64,000 bases of DNA. Source: Geodermatophilus dictyosporus. GTDB taxonomy: Bacteria; Actinomycetota; Actinomycetes; Mycobacteriales; Geodermatophilaceae. The notes under the pieces were generated by a model, which was not told where the DNA came from, did not search any database, and worked only from the letters and a program-made list of their open reading frames with translations. The stretch lies in the NCBI RefSeq assembly GCF_900115505.1, contig NZ_FOWQ01000003.1, forward strand, positions 1-64,000. The letters are read 5' to 3'. Position 1 is the first letter of the stretch. Every line of letters starts with the position of its first letter. Below, one piece after another: positions 54,592-62,762 of this stretch. The position numbers and the translations under genes were made by a program.

Positions 54592-54622
54592 AGTGCACAG
54601 CCTGACGTCGCGTCAGGGTCAA
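54592..54622 (-). promoter_or_regulatory. MerR-type promoter with 19-nt spacer dyad
   Basis: On the minus strand TTGACC (54617-54622, -35) and TGCACT (54592-54597, -10) are 19 nt apart, longer than the standard 17. The spacer contains the dyad CCTGACG-CGA-CGTCAGG (54601-54617), perfect in both arms. This is the classic layout for activation by promoter twisting by MerR proteins. Confidence 0.65.
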
Positions 54623-54671
54623 GCACGATCCTCGGACGGCGGAGCGGCGGCGCCTGGGTGAGGATCCCGGC

Positions 54672-55568
54672 ATGGCCGACCAGTCCGACGTCGTCTCGCC
54701 CCTCGACCCCTTCCCGCGGCAGCGGGTCACCGTGCGGGGCACCGAGATGGCCTACGTCGACGTCGGTCAGGGCGACCCGATCGTCCTGCTGCACGGCAAC
54801 CCGACGTCGTCCTACCTGTGGCGCAACGTCGTCCCGCACGTGCAGCACCTGGGCCGCTGCATCGCGCCGGACCTGGTCGGCATGGGGGAGTCGGGCAAGC
54901 TGCCCGGGCCGCAGCGGGGCACCTACTCCTACGCCACGCACGCCGCCCACCTCGACGACTTCCTCGAGGCCGTGGGGGTGCAGCGGCGGGTGACGTTCGT
55001 GCTGCACGACTGGGGCTCGGCGCTGGGCTTCGACTGGGCGAGCCGGCACCCCGAGGCGGTGCGCGGCGTGGCGTTCACCGAGGCGATCGTCGGCCCGTTC
55101 ACCTGGGCCGACTGGCCGGCCGACGCGCGCGGCATCTTCCGCACCATGCGCGGTGACGACGGCGAGACGGTGGTGCTGGACAAGAACGTGTTCGTCGAGC
55201 GCATCCTCCCCGCCTCGGTGCTGCGCGGGCTCGACCCGGAGGCGCACGAGCGCTACCGGCAGCCCTTCCGCGAGCGCGAGGACCGCTGGCCCACCCTGGA
55301 GTGGCCGCGGCAGCTGCCCATCGAGAACGTGCCGCCACTGGTGCGCGACGTCGTCTCCCGGTACGGCCACTGGCTGCGCACCAGCGCCGTGCCGAAGCTG
55401 TTCATCGACGCCGACCCGGGGTCGATCCTGGTCGGCCGGCAGCGCGCGCTGGTGCGCAAGTGGCCCTCCCTCACCGAGGTCACCGTGCGCGGCTCGCACT
55501 TCGTGCCCGAGGACAGCCCGCACGACATCGGCCGGGCGCTGGCCGAGTGGATCCCGACCCTGCCCTGA
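54672..55568 (+). CDS. Haloalkane dehalogenase (subfamily II)
   Basis: A 298-aa alpha/beta-hydrolase that hydrolyses halogenated alkanes to alcohols. The signature residues are all present: halide-binding Asn43 (HGNPTSSYLWRN) and Trp114, nucleophile Asp113 (LHDWGSALGF), catalytic acid Glu137 (FTEAIVGPFTW) and His276 (GSHFVPEDSPHDIG). The Asn/Trp pair and Glu position assign it to HLD-II (DhaA/LinB type). ATG 54672 has a GAGGAT hexamer 6 nt upstream. It is divergent from the MerR regulator, which may control it. Confidence 0.93.
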   Translation: MADQSDVVSPLDPFPRQRVTVRGTEMAYVDVGQGDPIVLLHGNPTSSYLWRNVVPHVQHLGRCIAPDLVGMGESGKLPGPQRGTYSYATHAAHLDDFLEAVGVQRRVTFVLHDWGSALGFDWASRHPEAVRGVAFTEAIVGPFTWADWPADARGIFRTMRGDDGETVVLDKNVFVERILPASVLRGLDPEAHERYRQPFREREDRWPTLEWPRQLPIENVPPLVRDVVSRYGHWLRTSAVPKLFIDADPGSILVGRQRALVRKWPSLTEVTVRGSHFVPEDSPHDIGRALAEWIPTLP

Positions 55569-55629
55569 CGCCGCGGCGGCTGTCGGGTTCCTGCAAGACG
55601 CCCCGGGCGGGGGCCGCCAGGATGGCCGC

Positions 55630-56106
55630 ATGGCGATCACCAACGGCCGACCCGACGGCTACTCGTCCCTCACCCCGTTCCTCGTCTGCTCCCCCGCCGC
55701 CGAGGCGATCCGCTGGTACGGCGAGGTCTTCGGCGCCACGGTGGTCAGCCGCATGGACGGACCGGACGGCTCGGTCCCGCACGCCGAACTGCAGTTCGAG
55801 GCCGGCCGGCTCCAGCTCGGCGACCCCGACGAGCGCTTCGGGCTCACCGCGCCCCGCCGCGAGGGCGACCTGGTGAGCAGCTCCACCTGCGTCTACGTCC
55901 CCGACGTCGACGCCGTCGTGGCGCGGGCCGTCGAGCTCGGCGCCACCGTGCGCGAGGAGCCGGCCACCTTCGTCACCGGCGACCGGTTCGCCTCGGTCTA
56001 CGACCCCTTCGGCCACCGCTGGGCGGTCATGACCCGGGTCGAGGACGTCAGCCCCGAGGAGGCCGAGCGCCGCCTCGCCGAGTGGGCGTCCTCCGGCGGC
56101 CTCTGA
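55630..56106 (+). CDS. VOC/glyoxalase family protein (YcsG/PhnB-like)
   Basis: A 158-aa protein with two VOC modules: SLTPFLVCSPAAEAIRWYGEVFGATVVSRM and STCVYVPDVDAVVARAVELGATVREEP, ending YDPFGHRWAVMTRVEDV. The pattern is that of PhnB-like proteins. ATG 55630 begins the conserved part and has a CAGGAT hexamer 6 nt upstream. It follows haloalkane dehalogenase by 61 nt on the same strand. Confidence 0.85.
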   Translation: MAITNGRPDGYSSLTPFLVCSPAAEAIRWYGEVFGATVVSRMDGPDGSVPHAELQFEAGRLQLGDPDERFGLTAPRREGDLVSSSTCVYVPDVDAVVARAVELGATVREEPATFVTGDRFASVYDPFGHRWAVMTRVEDVSPEEAERRLAEWASSGGL

Positions 56107-56119
56107 GCGGGGTCCCGCC

Positions 56120-56943
56120 TCAGTCGAGGGCGCGGCGGCGGAAGCCGGCCAGCCCCAGCGTGCCGAACACGACGAGGAAGCCGGCCAGCGCGAGGGCGCA
56201 CACCCCGAGCGGCACGTGCGGCACGTCGGGCGCCATCTCCGCCCGCAGTGCCTCGCTGACGTAGGTGAGCGGGTTGACCGCGCACACCACCTGGAACCAG
56301 CGCAGCGACTCCAGCGCCGGCCACGGGAACTGGGTGGAGCCGGTGAACAGCAGCGGCGTCAGGACGACGGCGAACACGACGTTGATCCGGTTCGGCTTGA
56401 CCAGGGTGCCCAGCACCATGCCCATCGCCGCGCCGACCAGCGAGCCGAGCACCAGGAAGGCGGCCAGCAGCGGGACGTCGGACCAGGTGACCGGCAGCGA
56501 CCCGAGCACCCACCAGCTGATCGGGAACATGACCAGCGCGGCGACCAGCGCGCGCATCGTGGCGAACACGATCTTCTCGACGGCGACCAGCGCGGTGGGC
56601 AGCGGTGCGAGCAGCCGGTCCTCGATCTCCTTGGTGAACGAGAAGTCGATGACCAGCGGGAAGGCGGTGTTCTGCAGGGCGGTGAGGAAGGCGGCCAGCG
56701 ACACCACCCCGGGCAGCAGCACGTCGGCGTACGTGCTCGACGTGAAGCCGAGCTCGGTGAGCACCTTGCCGAAGACGAACAGCAGGAACACCGGCTGCAG
56801 CACCACCTGCAGCAGGAACGGCACGAACTCGCGTCCGGTGACGAACACGTCGCGCCACAGCAGCGCGGCGAACGCCCGGCCGACGCCGGGACGGGTGGCC
56901 CGTGCGGAGCCGGCGGCCGTGCTGGGGCCGGTGCCGACGGCGG

Positions 56944-56947
<4 letters not shown>
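56120..56947 (-). CDS. ABC-2 type transporter permease
   Basis: A 275-aa ABC-2 permease with six transmembrane helices and the ABC-2 signature region (TYADVLLPGVVSLAAFLTALQNTAFP, RLLAPLPTALVAVEKI, NPLTYVSEALRAEM). It forms an exporter with the ATPase whose gene overlaps by 4 nt. The N terminus has a 25-residue Thr/Ser/Gly-rich cytosolic tail. Daunorubicin-resistance-type exporters have this layout; the substrate is unknown. Confidence 0.9.
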
Positions 56948-57912
<965 letters not shown>

Positions 57913-57954
57913 CCCCGGCGATGGTGCCACCGCCGGGGGAGCGGCCGGAGCCGG

Positions 57955-58566
57955 TCAGACCAGTGCGCGCACCGTCTCGACCGCGGCGAGGACGGCGAAC
58001 ACGACGAAGAGCACCGCGGCCACCCGGCGGATGAGCGCCACGGGCAGCCGGTCGGCCAGCGCCTTGCCCAGGAACACCGCGAGGGCGGACACGGTGAGCA
58101 GCGCGGCCCAGGCGCCGACGAAGACCGACACCGGGGCGTCGAAGCGGGCGGCCAGGCCGGCGGTGGCCAGCTGCGAGAGGTCGCCCCACTCGGCGGCGAA
58201 CAGCACGCCGAAGGAGACCGCCGCCGCCCGCAGGAACGACGCCTGCTCCCGCGCGTCGGCGGCCTCCCCGCCGTCCTCGGGCCCCTCGGACGCGCTGCGC
58301 CAGAGCAGCACCGCGCCGACCAGGAACAGCACCGCCACCACCCCGGTGACCAGCGCCTGCGGCAGCAGCGACAGCAGCGAGCCGGCGGTCACCGCGATGG
58401 CCACCTGCAGGCCGAAGGCGGTGCCGACGCCGACGAACACCGGCAGCGGCGGGAACCGGGTGGCGAGGACCAGGCTGGCGAACAGCGTCTTGTCCGGCAG
58501 CTCCACCGGGAGCACGAGGAGGAACGCCGTCGCGACGACGGACAGGACGATCACGGGCTGGCCCAC
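57955..58566 (-). CDS. GDT1/TMEM165 family (UPF0016) manganese exporter
   Basis: A 203-aa six-helix membrane protein with both family motifs ELPDKT (22-27) and EWGDLSQ (about 122-128) in the two inverted halves. Members in bacteria (MneA) export Mn2+. GTG 58566 is the most plausible start; the upstream frame lies in the riboswitch. The regulation is clear: a yybP-ykoY Mn2+ riboswitch precedes it. The central loop carries acidic residues. Confidence 0.9.
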   Translation of the reverse strand: MGQPVIVLSVVATAFLLVLPVELPDKTLFASLVLATRFPPLPVFVGVGTAFGLQVAIAVTAGSLLSLLPQALVTGVVAVLFLVGAVLLWRSASEGPEDGGEAADAREQASFLRAAAVSFGVLFAAEWGDLSQLATAGLAARFDAPVSVFVGAWAALLTVSALAVFLGKALADRLPVALIRRVAAVLFVVFAVLAAVETVRALV

Positions 58567-58589
58567 TTCCGCTCGGCACCGCCGGGCGG

Positions 58590-58729
58590 GGCTCGTGCCT
58601 CCGACCGGCAGTGACACCACTGCTCCGGTCGAAGGTCTCGCCCACCCGCGCCGGGCGCGGGCCCGCTGACCGGGCACCCGGGGGTGCCAGCGTGTCGACC
58701 AGCGGACGAGGGGCTACTCCCCTTCTCGA
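58590..58729 (-). ncRNA. yybP-ykoY manganese riboswitch
   Basis: On the minus strand the region upstream of the GDT1-type gene contains the conserved elements of the yybP-ykoY element. GAAGGGGAGTAGCCCC lies at its start, then ACACGCTGGC and CAGCGGGC, followed by GCGAGACCTTCGACC and GGTCGGAGGCACGAG at the end. The TAGGGT -10 at 58736-58741 puts the transcript start at the first element. The GCACGAGCC/GGCGGTGC region before the start codon could form the expression hairpin. Confidence 0.85.
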
Positions 58730-58787
58730 CGGCCCACCCTAGACGACCGGGGCGCGGAAACCGGCTGCGCCGGGGTGTGGTCCCGGT

Positions 58788-58793
58788 TACCGT
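58788..58793 (+). promoter_or_regulatory. -10 element of the MFS gene, leaderless spacing to GTG 58800
   Basis: TACCGT ends 6 nt before GTG 58800, the natural leaderless start position for the MFS gene. That start is followed in frame by a TGA four codons later. Confidence 0.55.
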
Positions 58794-58868
58794 CCGGTCG
58801 TGCCGTTCCGTTGACGCCCGGCGTCCGACCCGCTCCCGCCGGCTGCCCGGTCACTCGCCCGCCTGGCC

Positions 58869-59990
58869 GTGGCCTGGACGGCGCTGTCGGGCCTGGTCCC
58901 GGTGTACCCCCTGTACGCGCTGCTGTTCCTCGACACCGGGCTGTCCGCGGCGCAGGTGTCGGGCCTGTTCGCGCTGTGGTCGCTGACCGGCCTGCTCGCC
59001 GAGGTGCCCACCGGCGTGCTCGCCGACCGGTGGTCGCGCCGCGGCGCGCTGGTGCTCGCCGGCCTCCTCGAGGCGGCCGGCTTCGCGGTGTGGACGGCGG
59101 CCCCCGGTCCGGTGGCCTTCGCCGCCGGCTTCGTGCTGTGGGGGGTCGGCGGCGCGCTGGTGTCGGGCGCGGCCGAGGCGCTGGTCTACGACGGGCTGGC
59201 CGCCGCCGGCGCGGAGGACGCGTACCTGCGGGTGCACGGCGCGACGACCGCCACCGAGCTGCTGGTCCAGGTGCCCACGGCGCTGCTGGCCGGGGTGCTG
59301 GTGGTCGCCGGCGGGTACCCGCTCGTCGGGTGGGCGAGCGTGGCGGTGTGCCTGGCCGCCGCGGCGCTGGCGACCCGGTTCCCCGAGCCGCCGAGCACGG
59401 ACGACGGGGAGCCGGAGGTGCCGCTGCGGACGGCGGCCGCGACGGCGCTGCGCCGGCCGGGGCTGTGGCCGGTGCTGGCCGCCGTCGCGCTGCTCGGCGG
59501 GCTGGACGCGATCGAGGAGTACTTCCCCCTGCTGGCCCGCGACGAGGGCGTGCCGACCGCCCTCGTGCCGGCCGCCGTCCTCGTCGTCGCGCTGGCCGGG
59601 GCGGCGGGGGCCGCGCTGGCCGGCCGGGTCGGGCGGCTGCCCGCGCGCGCCCTGCCGGTGCTGCTGGCCGTGTCCGCGGTGCTGCTCGCCGGAGGGGCGC
59701 TGGTGGCGCACCCGGCCGCCCTGGCCGCCGTCGCGGTGTCCTACGGGCTCTACCTCGCGGTGCTGGTGGTGGGGGAGGCGCGGCTGCAGGAGCAGGTGCC
59801 CGGGACGGTGCGGGCCACGGTCACCTCGGTGGCGGGCCTGGGGATCGAGCTCGCCTCGCTGCTGGTCTTCGCCGCCTGGGCCCTCGGCGGCGCTGTCGCG
59901 GTGGCGGTGCTCTTCGCCGCCGTCGTGCCGGTCACGTGGTCGGCCCTCCGGCCGACACCGCGGCCAGGAGCCGTCCCCGACCTGTGTTGA
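58869..59990 (+). CDS. MFS transporter (start uncertain; upstream in-frame TGA)
   Basis: A major facilitator superfamily protein, 373 aa from GTG 58869, with about 10-12 helices and the MFS loop motif GVLADRWSRRGAL after helix 2. The usual N terminus would be several residues longer: the frame runs back through RPASDPLPPAARSLARLAVAW to TGA 58812, and the GTG at 58800 with a perfect -10 element lies beyond this stop in the same frame. The gene may therefore carry a nonsense mutation close to its start and depend on re-initiation, or be a pseudogene. The GTG at 58869 has no Shine-Dalgarno. Confidence 0.7.
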   Translation: MAWTALSGLVPVYPLYALLFLDTGLSAAQVSGLFALWSLTGLLAEVPTGVLADRWSRRGALVLAGLLEAAGFAVWTAAPGPVAFAAGFVLWGVGGALVSGAAEALVYDGLAAAGAEDAYLRVHGATTATELLVQVPTALLAGVLVVAGGYPLVGWASVAVCLAAAALATRFPEPPSTDDGEPEVPLRTAAATALRRPGLWPVLAAVALLGGLDAIEEYFPLLARDEGVPTALVPAAVLVVALAGAAGAALAGRVGRLPARALPVLLAVSAVLLAGGALVAHPAALAAVAVSYGLYLAVLVVGEARLQEQVPGTVRATVTSVAGLGIELASLLVFAAWALGGAVAVAVLFAAVVPVTWSALRPTPRPGAVPDLC

Positions 59991-60059
59991 GCCGTGCCAC
60001 GCCGTCCCGGCCGGGAGCCTCCGGCCCCGCGGCCGGTCCGCCGTCCTCCGCGGGGCGGC

Positions 60060-62762
60060 TCACCTCGCGGTGCGCCTCGCGATGCGGGCGGCGAAGACGC
60101 CGGCGGCGTGGCCGTTGTCGATCGTGCTCACCACGACGCCCGGTGAGGCCGCGTTGAGCACGGTCAGCAGCGCGCCGAACCCGCCGAAGGAGCCCGGCCG
60201 ACCGGTGGAGGTGGGCACCGCGACGATCGGGACGTCGGTCATCGCGGCCACGGTGGCGGCCAGCGAGGCGTCGAGCCCGGCGACGACGACCAGGCAGTCG
60301 GTGTCGTCGAGCAGCGTGCGGTCGGTGAGCAGCGGGCGCAGCCGGCTGCCGCCGACGTCGTCCACGCGCACCACCTCGGTGCCGGTGACCCGCGCGACGA
60401 AGGCGGCCTCCGCGGCCACCGACGCGTCGGCGGTGCCGGCGCACAGGACGCCGACCCGGCCGCGCGGCTCGGGGATCGGCCCGACGGCTGCCGACATCGC
60501 CGTGGCGTCGACGGTGGTCGAGCCGTCGTACGCGCCGGCCAGCGCGACGAGGGTGTCGGCGGTCGCGCGCACCACCAGCGCCGGCCGGTCGGGGTGCTCG
60601 GCGCGTGCCTCGCGGACCAGCGCCAGCACCTGCTCGGTGCTGCGGTTGACCCCCCAGACGACGTCGGGTTCGGCCGGTCCCGGGCGGCTCGGCGGGGCGG
60701 GCGCCGGCTGCGGTGCGAGCGTCGGCTCGGCCGGGCTGCCGGTCGACAGCGGCGGGTCGGCCAGCAGCGCGGCGAACCCGCCGACCGGGTCCAGCGGCGA
60801 GGCCTGCACGGTGACCCGGGCGGACGGCTCGGCCGGGCGGGCGGGGGCCTCCGGCGGGGCGGCGTCCGGGGCGCGGGTCTGGGTCAGCGCCGAGAGCCGG
60901 ACGACGCGGTCGCGGCCGCTGCGCTTGGCGTCGTAGAGCACGCCGTCGGCCGCGGCGAACAGCGTGCGGCGGTCGTCGCCGCGGGTGGCCGAGGCGATGC
61001 CCACGCTGATGGTCACCGGCACGGTCACGCCGTCGGCGGCCCAGTCGTGCGCGGCGACGGCGCGGCGGATCCGCTCGAGGGCGTGCTCGGCCTGCTCGGC
61101 GGTCGTGTCCGGGAACAGGACGACGAACTCGTCGCCGGCCCACCGGCACACCTCGTCGGTGTCGCGGCAGCCGGCCAGGAGCAGCTCGGCGACCGTCCGC
61201 AGCACCGCGTCGCCGCCGGGGTGCCCGACCGCGTCGTTGATCGACTTGAACCGGTCGACGTCGACGACGGCGAGCGCGGGCGTGGTGCCGGCGCTGAGCA
61301 GCCCGTCGAGCCGGGCCTCGGCGTAGCGCCGGTTGGGCAGGTGGGTCAGCGGGTCCTCGTAGGCCTGCCGGCGCAGCTGGCCGGCGGCCCGCTCGTTCTC
61401 CAGCAGGCTCTTGCGCCGGCCGAACAGCTCCACCCAGCGGGTGCGCCGCTCGTCGACCCGGTCCAGCTCGTCGGCGAGGTAGGCCTGCAGGTAGGGCAGT
61501 GCGCGGCCGGCGTCGTCGAGCTCGGCGTGCAGCGTGCACAGCTCGCGCAGCGCCGCCCGCCGCAGCCGGGGCAGGCCGTGCTCGCTGGCCAGCGCCAGCG
61601 CCTTGGCCAGCTGCTCGTCGGCGCCGCGTCCGTCGCCCTGCCGGCGCAGCGCCCGGCCGAGCGCGAGCTGCGCCGAGGCCAGCAGCGCCCGGTCGCCGGT
61701 GGCACTGGTGAGGCGGACGGCGGCCCGCAGCGGCCCGCTGGCGGCGGCGTGCTCGCCGAGCCCGACCAGCGCCCAGCCGTGCACCACCTGCGCGGCGACG
61801 ATGCCCTCGGCGTCGGGGGGCAGCTGGGCCAGCGCCTGCTCGGCCAGCCGGCGGGCCTCGGCGAAGTGCGGGGCCGCGGAGCCGGGGTCGCCGTCGTCGA
61901 GCAGCGCCTCGCCGAGCTCGGCGCACAGCGCGGCCAGGCAGGTGGCCGCGCCGGCGGCGAGCACCTCGGGGTCGCCGTCCTCGGGCCCGAGCAGGCCCTG
62001 CTCGGCGGCCGCGCCGGCCGCCTCCAGCGCGCGGCGCTGGTAGTCCAGCGCCAGCGGCATCAGCTCGAGGTCGGCCAGGACGCCGGCCAGCGTGCCGAGG
62101 GTGTCGACCAGCAGCGCCCCGGGCGGCAGGTCGGGGTCGAGCAGGCTCGCGGCCTCGACCGCCTCGTCCATCGCCGCGTCGATCCGGCGGGACAGCAGCT
62201 CGATGCGCGCGTGCCGGGCCAGGCCCGCGGCGCGCTGCAGGTCGTCGTCGGAGGCGTCGAAGGCGGCCTTGGCCGAGCGCACCAGGGCGATGGCCAGCGC
62301 CGCGTGCGAGGCCGACTCCGAGCGCGGGTCGCTGTCGGGGCGCTCCCCGTCGTGGTCGAGCAGCCCGGCGACGCCGGCGTGCAGGTCGAGGGACTCCGTC
62401 GCGGGCGCGTCGATCGGCTCCCCGACGACGCTGAAGCCGGCCACCCGCAGCCGGCGCACGAGCAGCTCGGCGCGCAGGGTGTCGGCCCAGGCCCGGCCGA
62501 GGGACGGCGGCTCGTCCCGCTCGGCCCGCCCGGCGGGCTCGTAGGGCGAGGAGGGGTCGACGACCGACAGCAGCCGCTCGGCGTCGTCGAGCTGCCAGTT
62601 GGCGAGGGCAGCGGTCACCCGTTGGTGCAGGGCTCCGGGTGGCACCAGCGCACTGTGCACGCCGTCCGCGGGGGAGTCGAGCACCGGGCCGGGGGCACGC
62701 CGGGGGCCGGGCGGTGCCTCGTCCGTCGTGTCACGGGAGTCCCAGGCGGGGCCGCGCGTCAC
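60060..62762 (-). CDS. TPR-GGDEF diguanylate cyclase fused to a LarB-like domain
   Basis: A 900-aa protein. Residues 1-430 are all-helical with TPR-like repeats. A GGDEF domain follows (about 450-640): DPLTHLPNRRYAEARL, AVVDVDRFKSINDAVGHPGGD, active site AGDEF near residue 541 and an RxxD inhibitory site (RDTD) exactly 5 residues before it. After a Pro-rich linker, residues 696-900 match LarB, the carboxylase/hydrolase of nickel-pincer cofactor synthesis: VVWGVNRSTEQV, VLCAGTADASVAAEA, VVVAGLDASLAATVAAMTD, IAVPTSTG, FGGFGALLTVLN and TIDNGHAAGVFAA. Where LarB has NSCAPG, with its catalytic Cys, this protein has NAASPG. The domain may thus be a sensor instead of an enzyme. GTG 62762 overlaps the upstream cyclase gene by 4 nt. 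Confidence 0.85.
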   Translation of the reverse strand: MTRGPAWDSRDTTDEAPPGPRRAPGPVLDSPADGVHSALVPPGALHQRVTAALANWQLDDAERLLSVVDPSSPYEPAGRAERDEPPSLGRAWADTLRAELLVRRLRVAGFSVVGEPIDAPATESLDLHAGVAGLLDHDGERPDSDPRSESASHAALAIALVRSAKAAFDASDDDLQRAAGLARHARIELLSRRIDAAMDEAVEAASLLDPDLPPGALLVDTLGTLAGVLADLELMPLALDYQRRALEAAGAAAEQGLLGPEDGDPEVLAAGAATCLAALCAELGEALLDDGDPGSAAPHFAEARRLAEQALAQLPPDAEGIVAAQVVHGWALVGLGEHAAASGPLRAAVRLTSATGDRALLASAQLALGRALRRQGDGRGADEQLAKALALASEHGLPRLRRAALRELCTLHAELDDAGRALPYLQAYLADELDRVDERRTRWVELFGRRKSLLENERAAGQLRRQAYEDPLTHLPNRRYAEARLDGLLSAGTTPALAVVDVDRFKSINDAVGHPGGDAVLRTVAELLLAGCRDTDEVCRWAGDEFVVLFPDTTAEQAEHALERIRRAVAAHDWAADGVTVPVTISVGIASATRGDDRRTLFAAADGVLYDAKRSGRDRVVRLSALTQTRAPDAAPPEAPARPAEPSARVTVQASPLDPVGGFAALLADPPLSTGSPAEPTLAPQPAPAPPSRPGPAEPDVVWGVNRSTEQVLALVREARAEHPDRPALVVRATADTLVALAGAYDGSTTVDATAMSAAVGPIPEPRGRVGVLCAGTADASVAAEAAFVARVTGTEVVRVDDVGGSRLRPLLTDRTLLDDTDCLVVVAGLDASLAATVAAMTDVPIVAVPTSTGRPGSFGGFGALLTVLNAASPGVVVSTIDNGHAAGVFAARIARRTAR

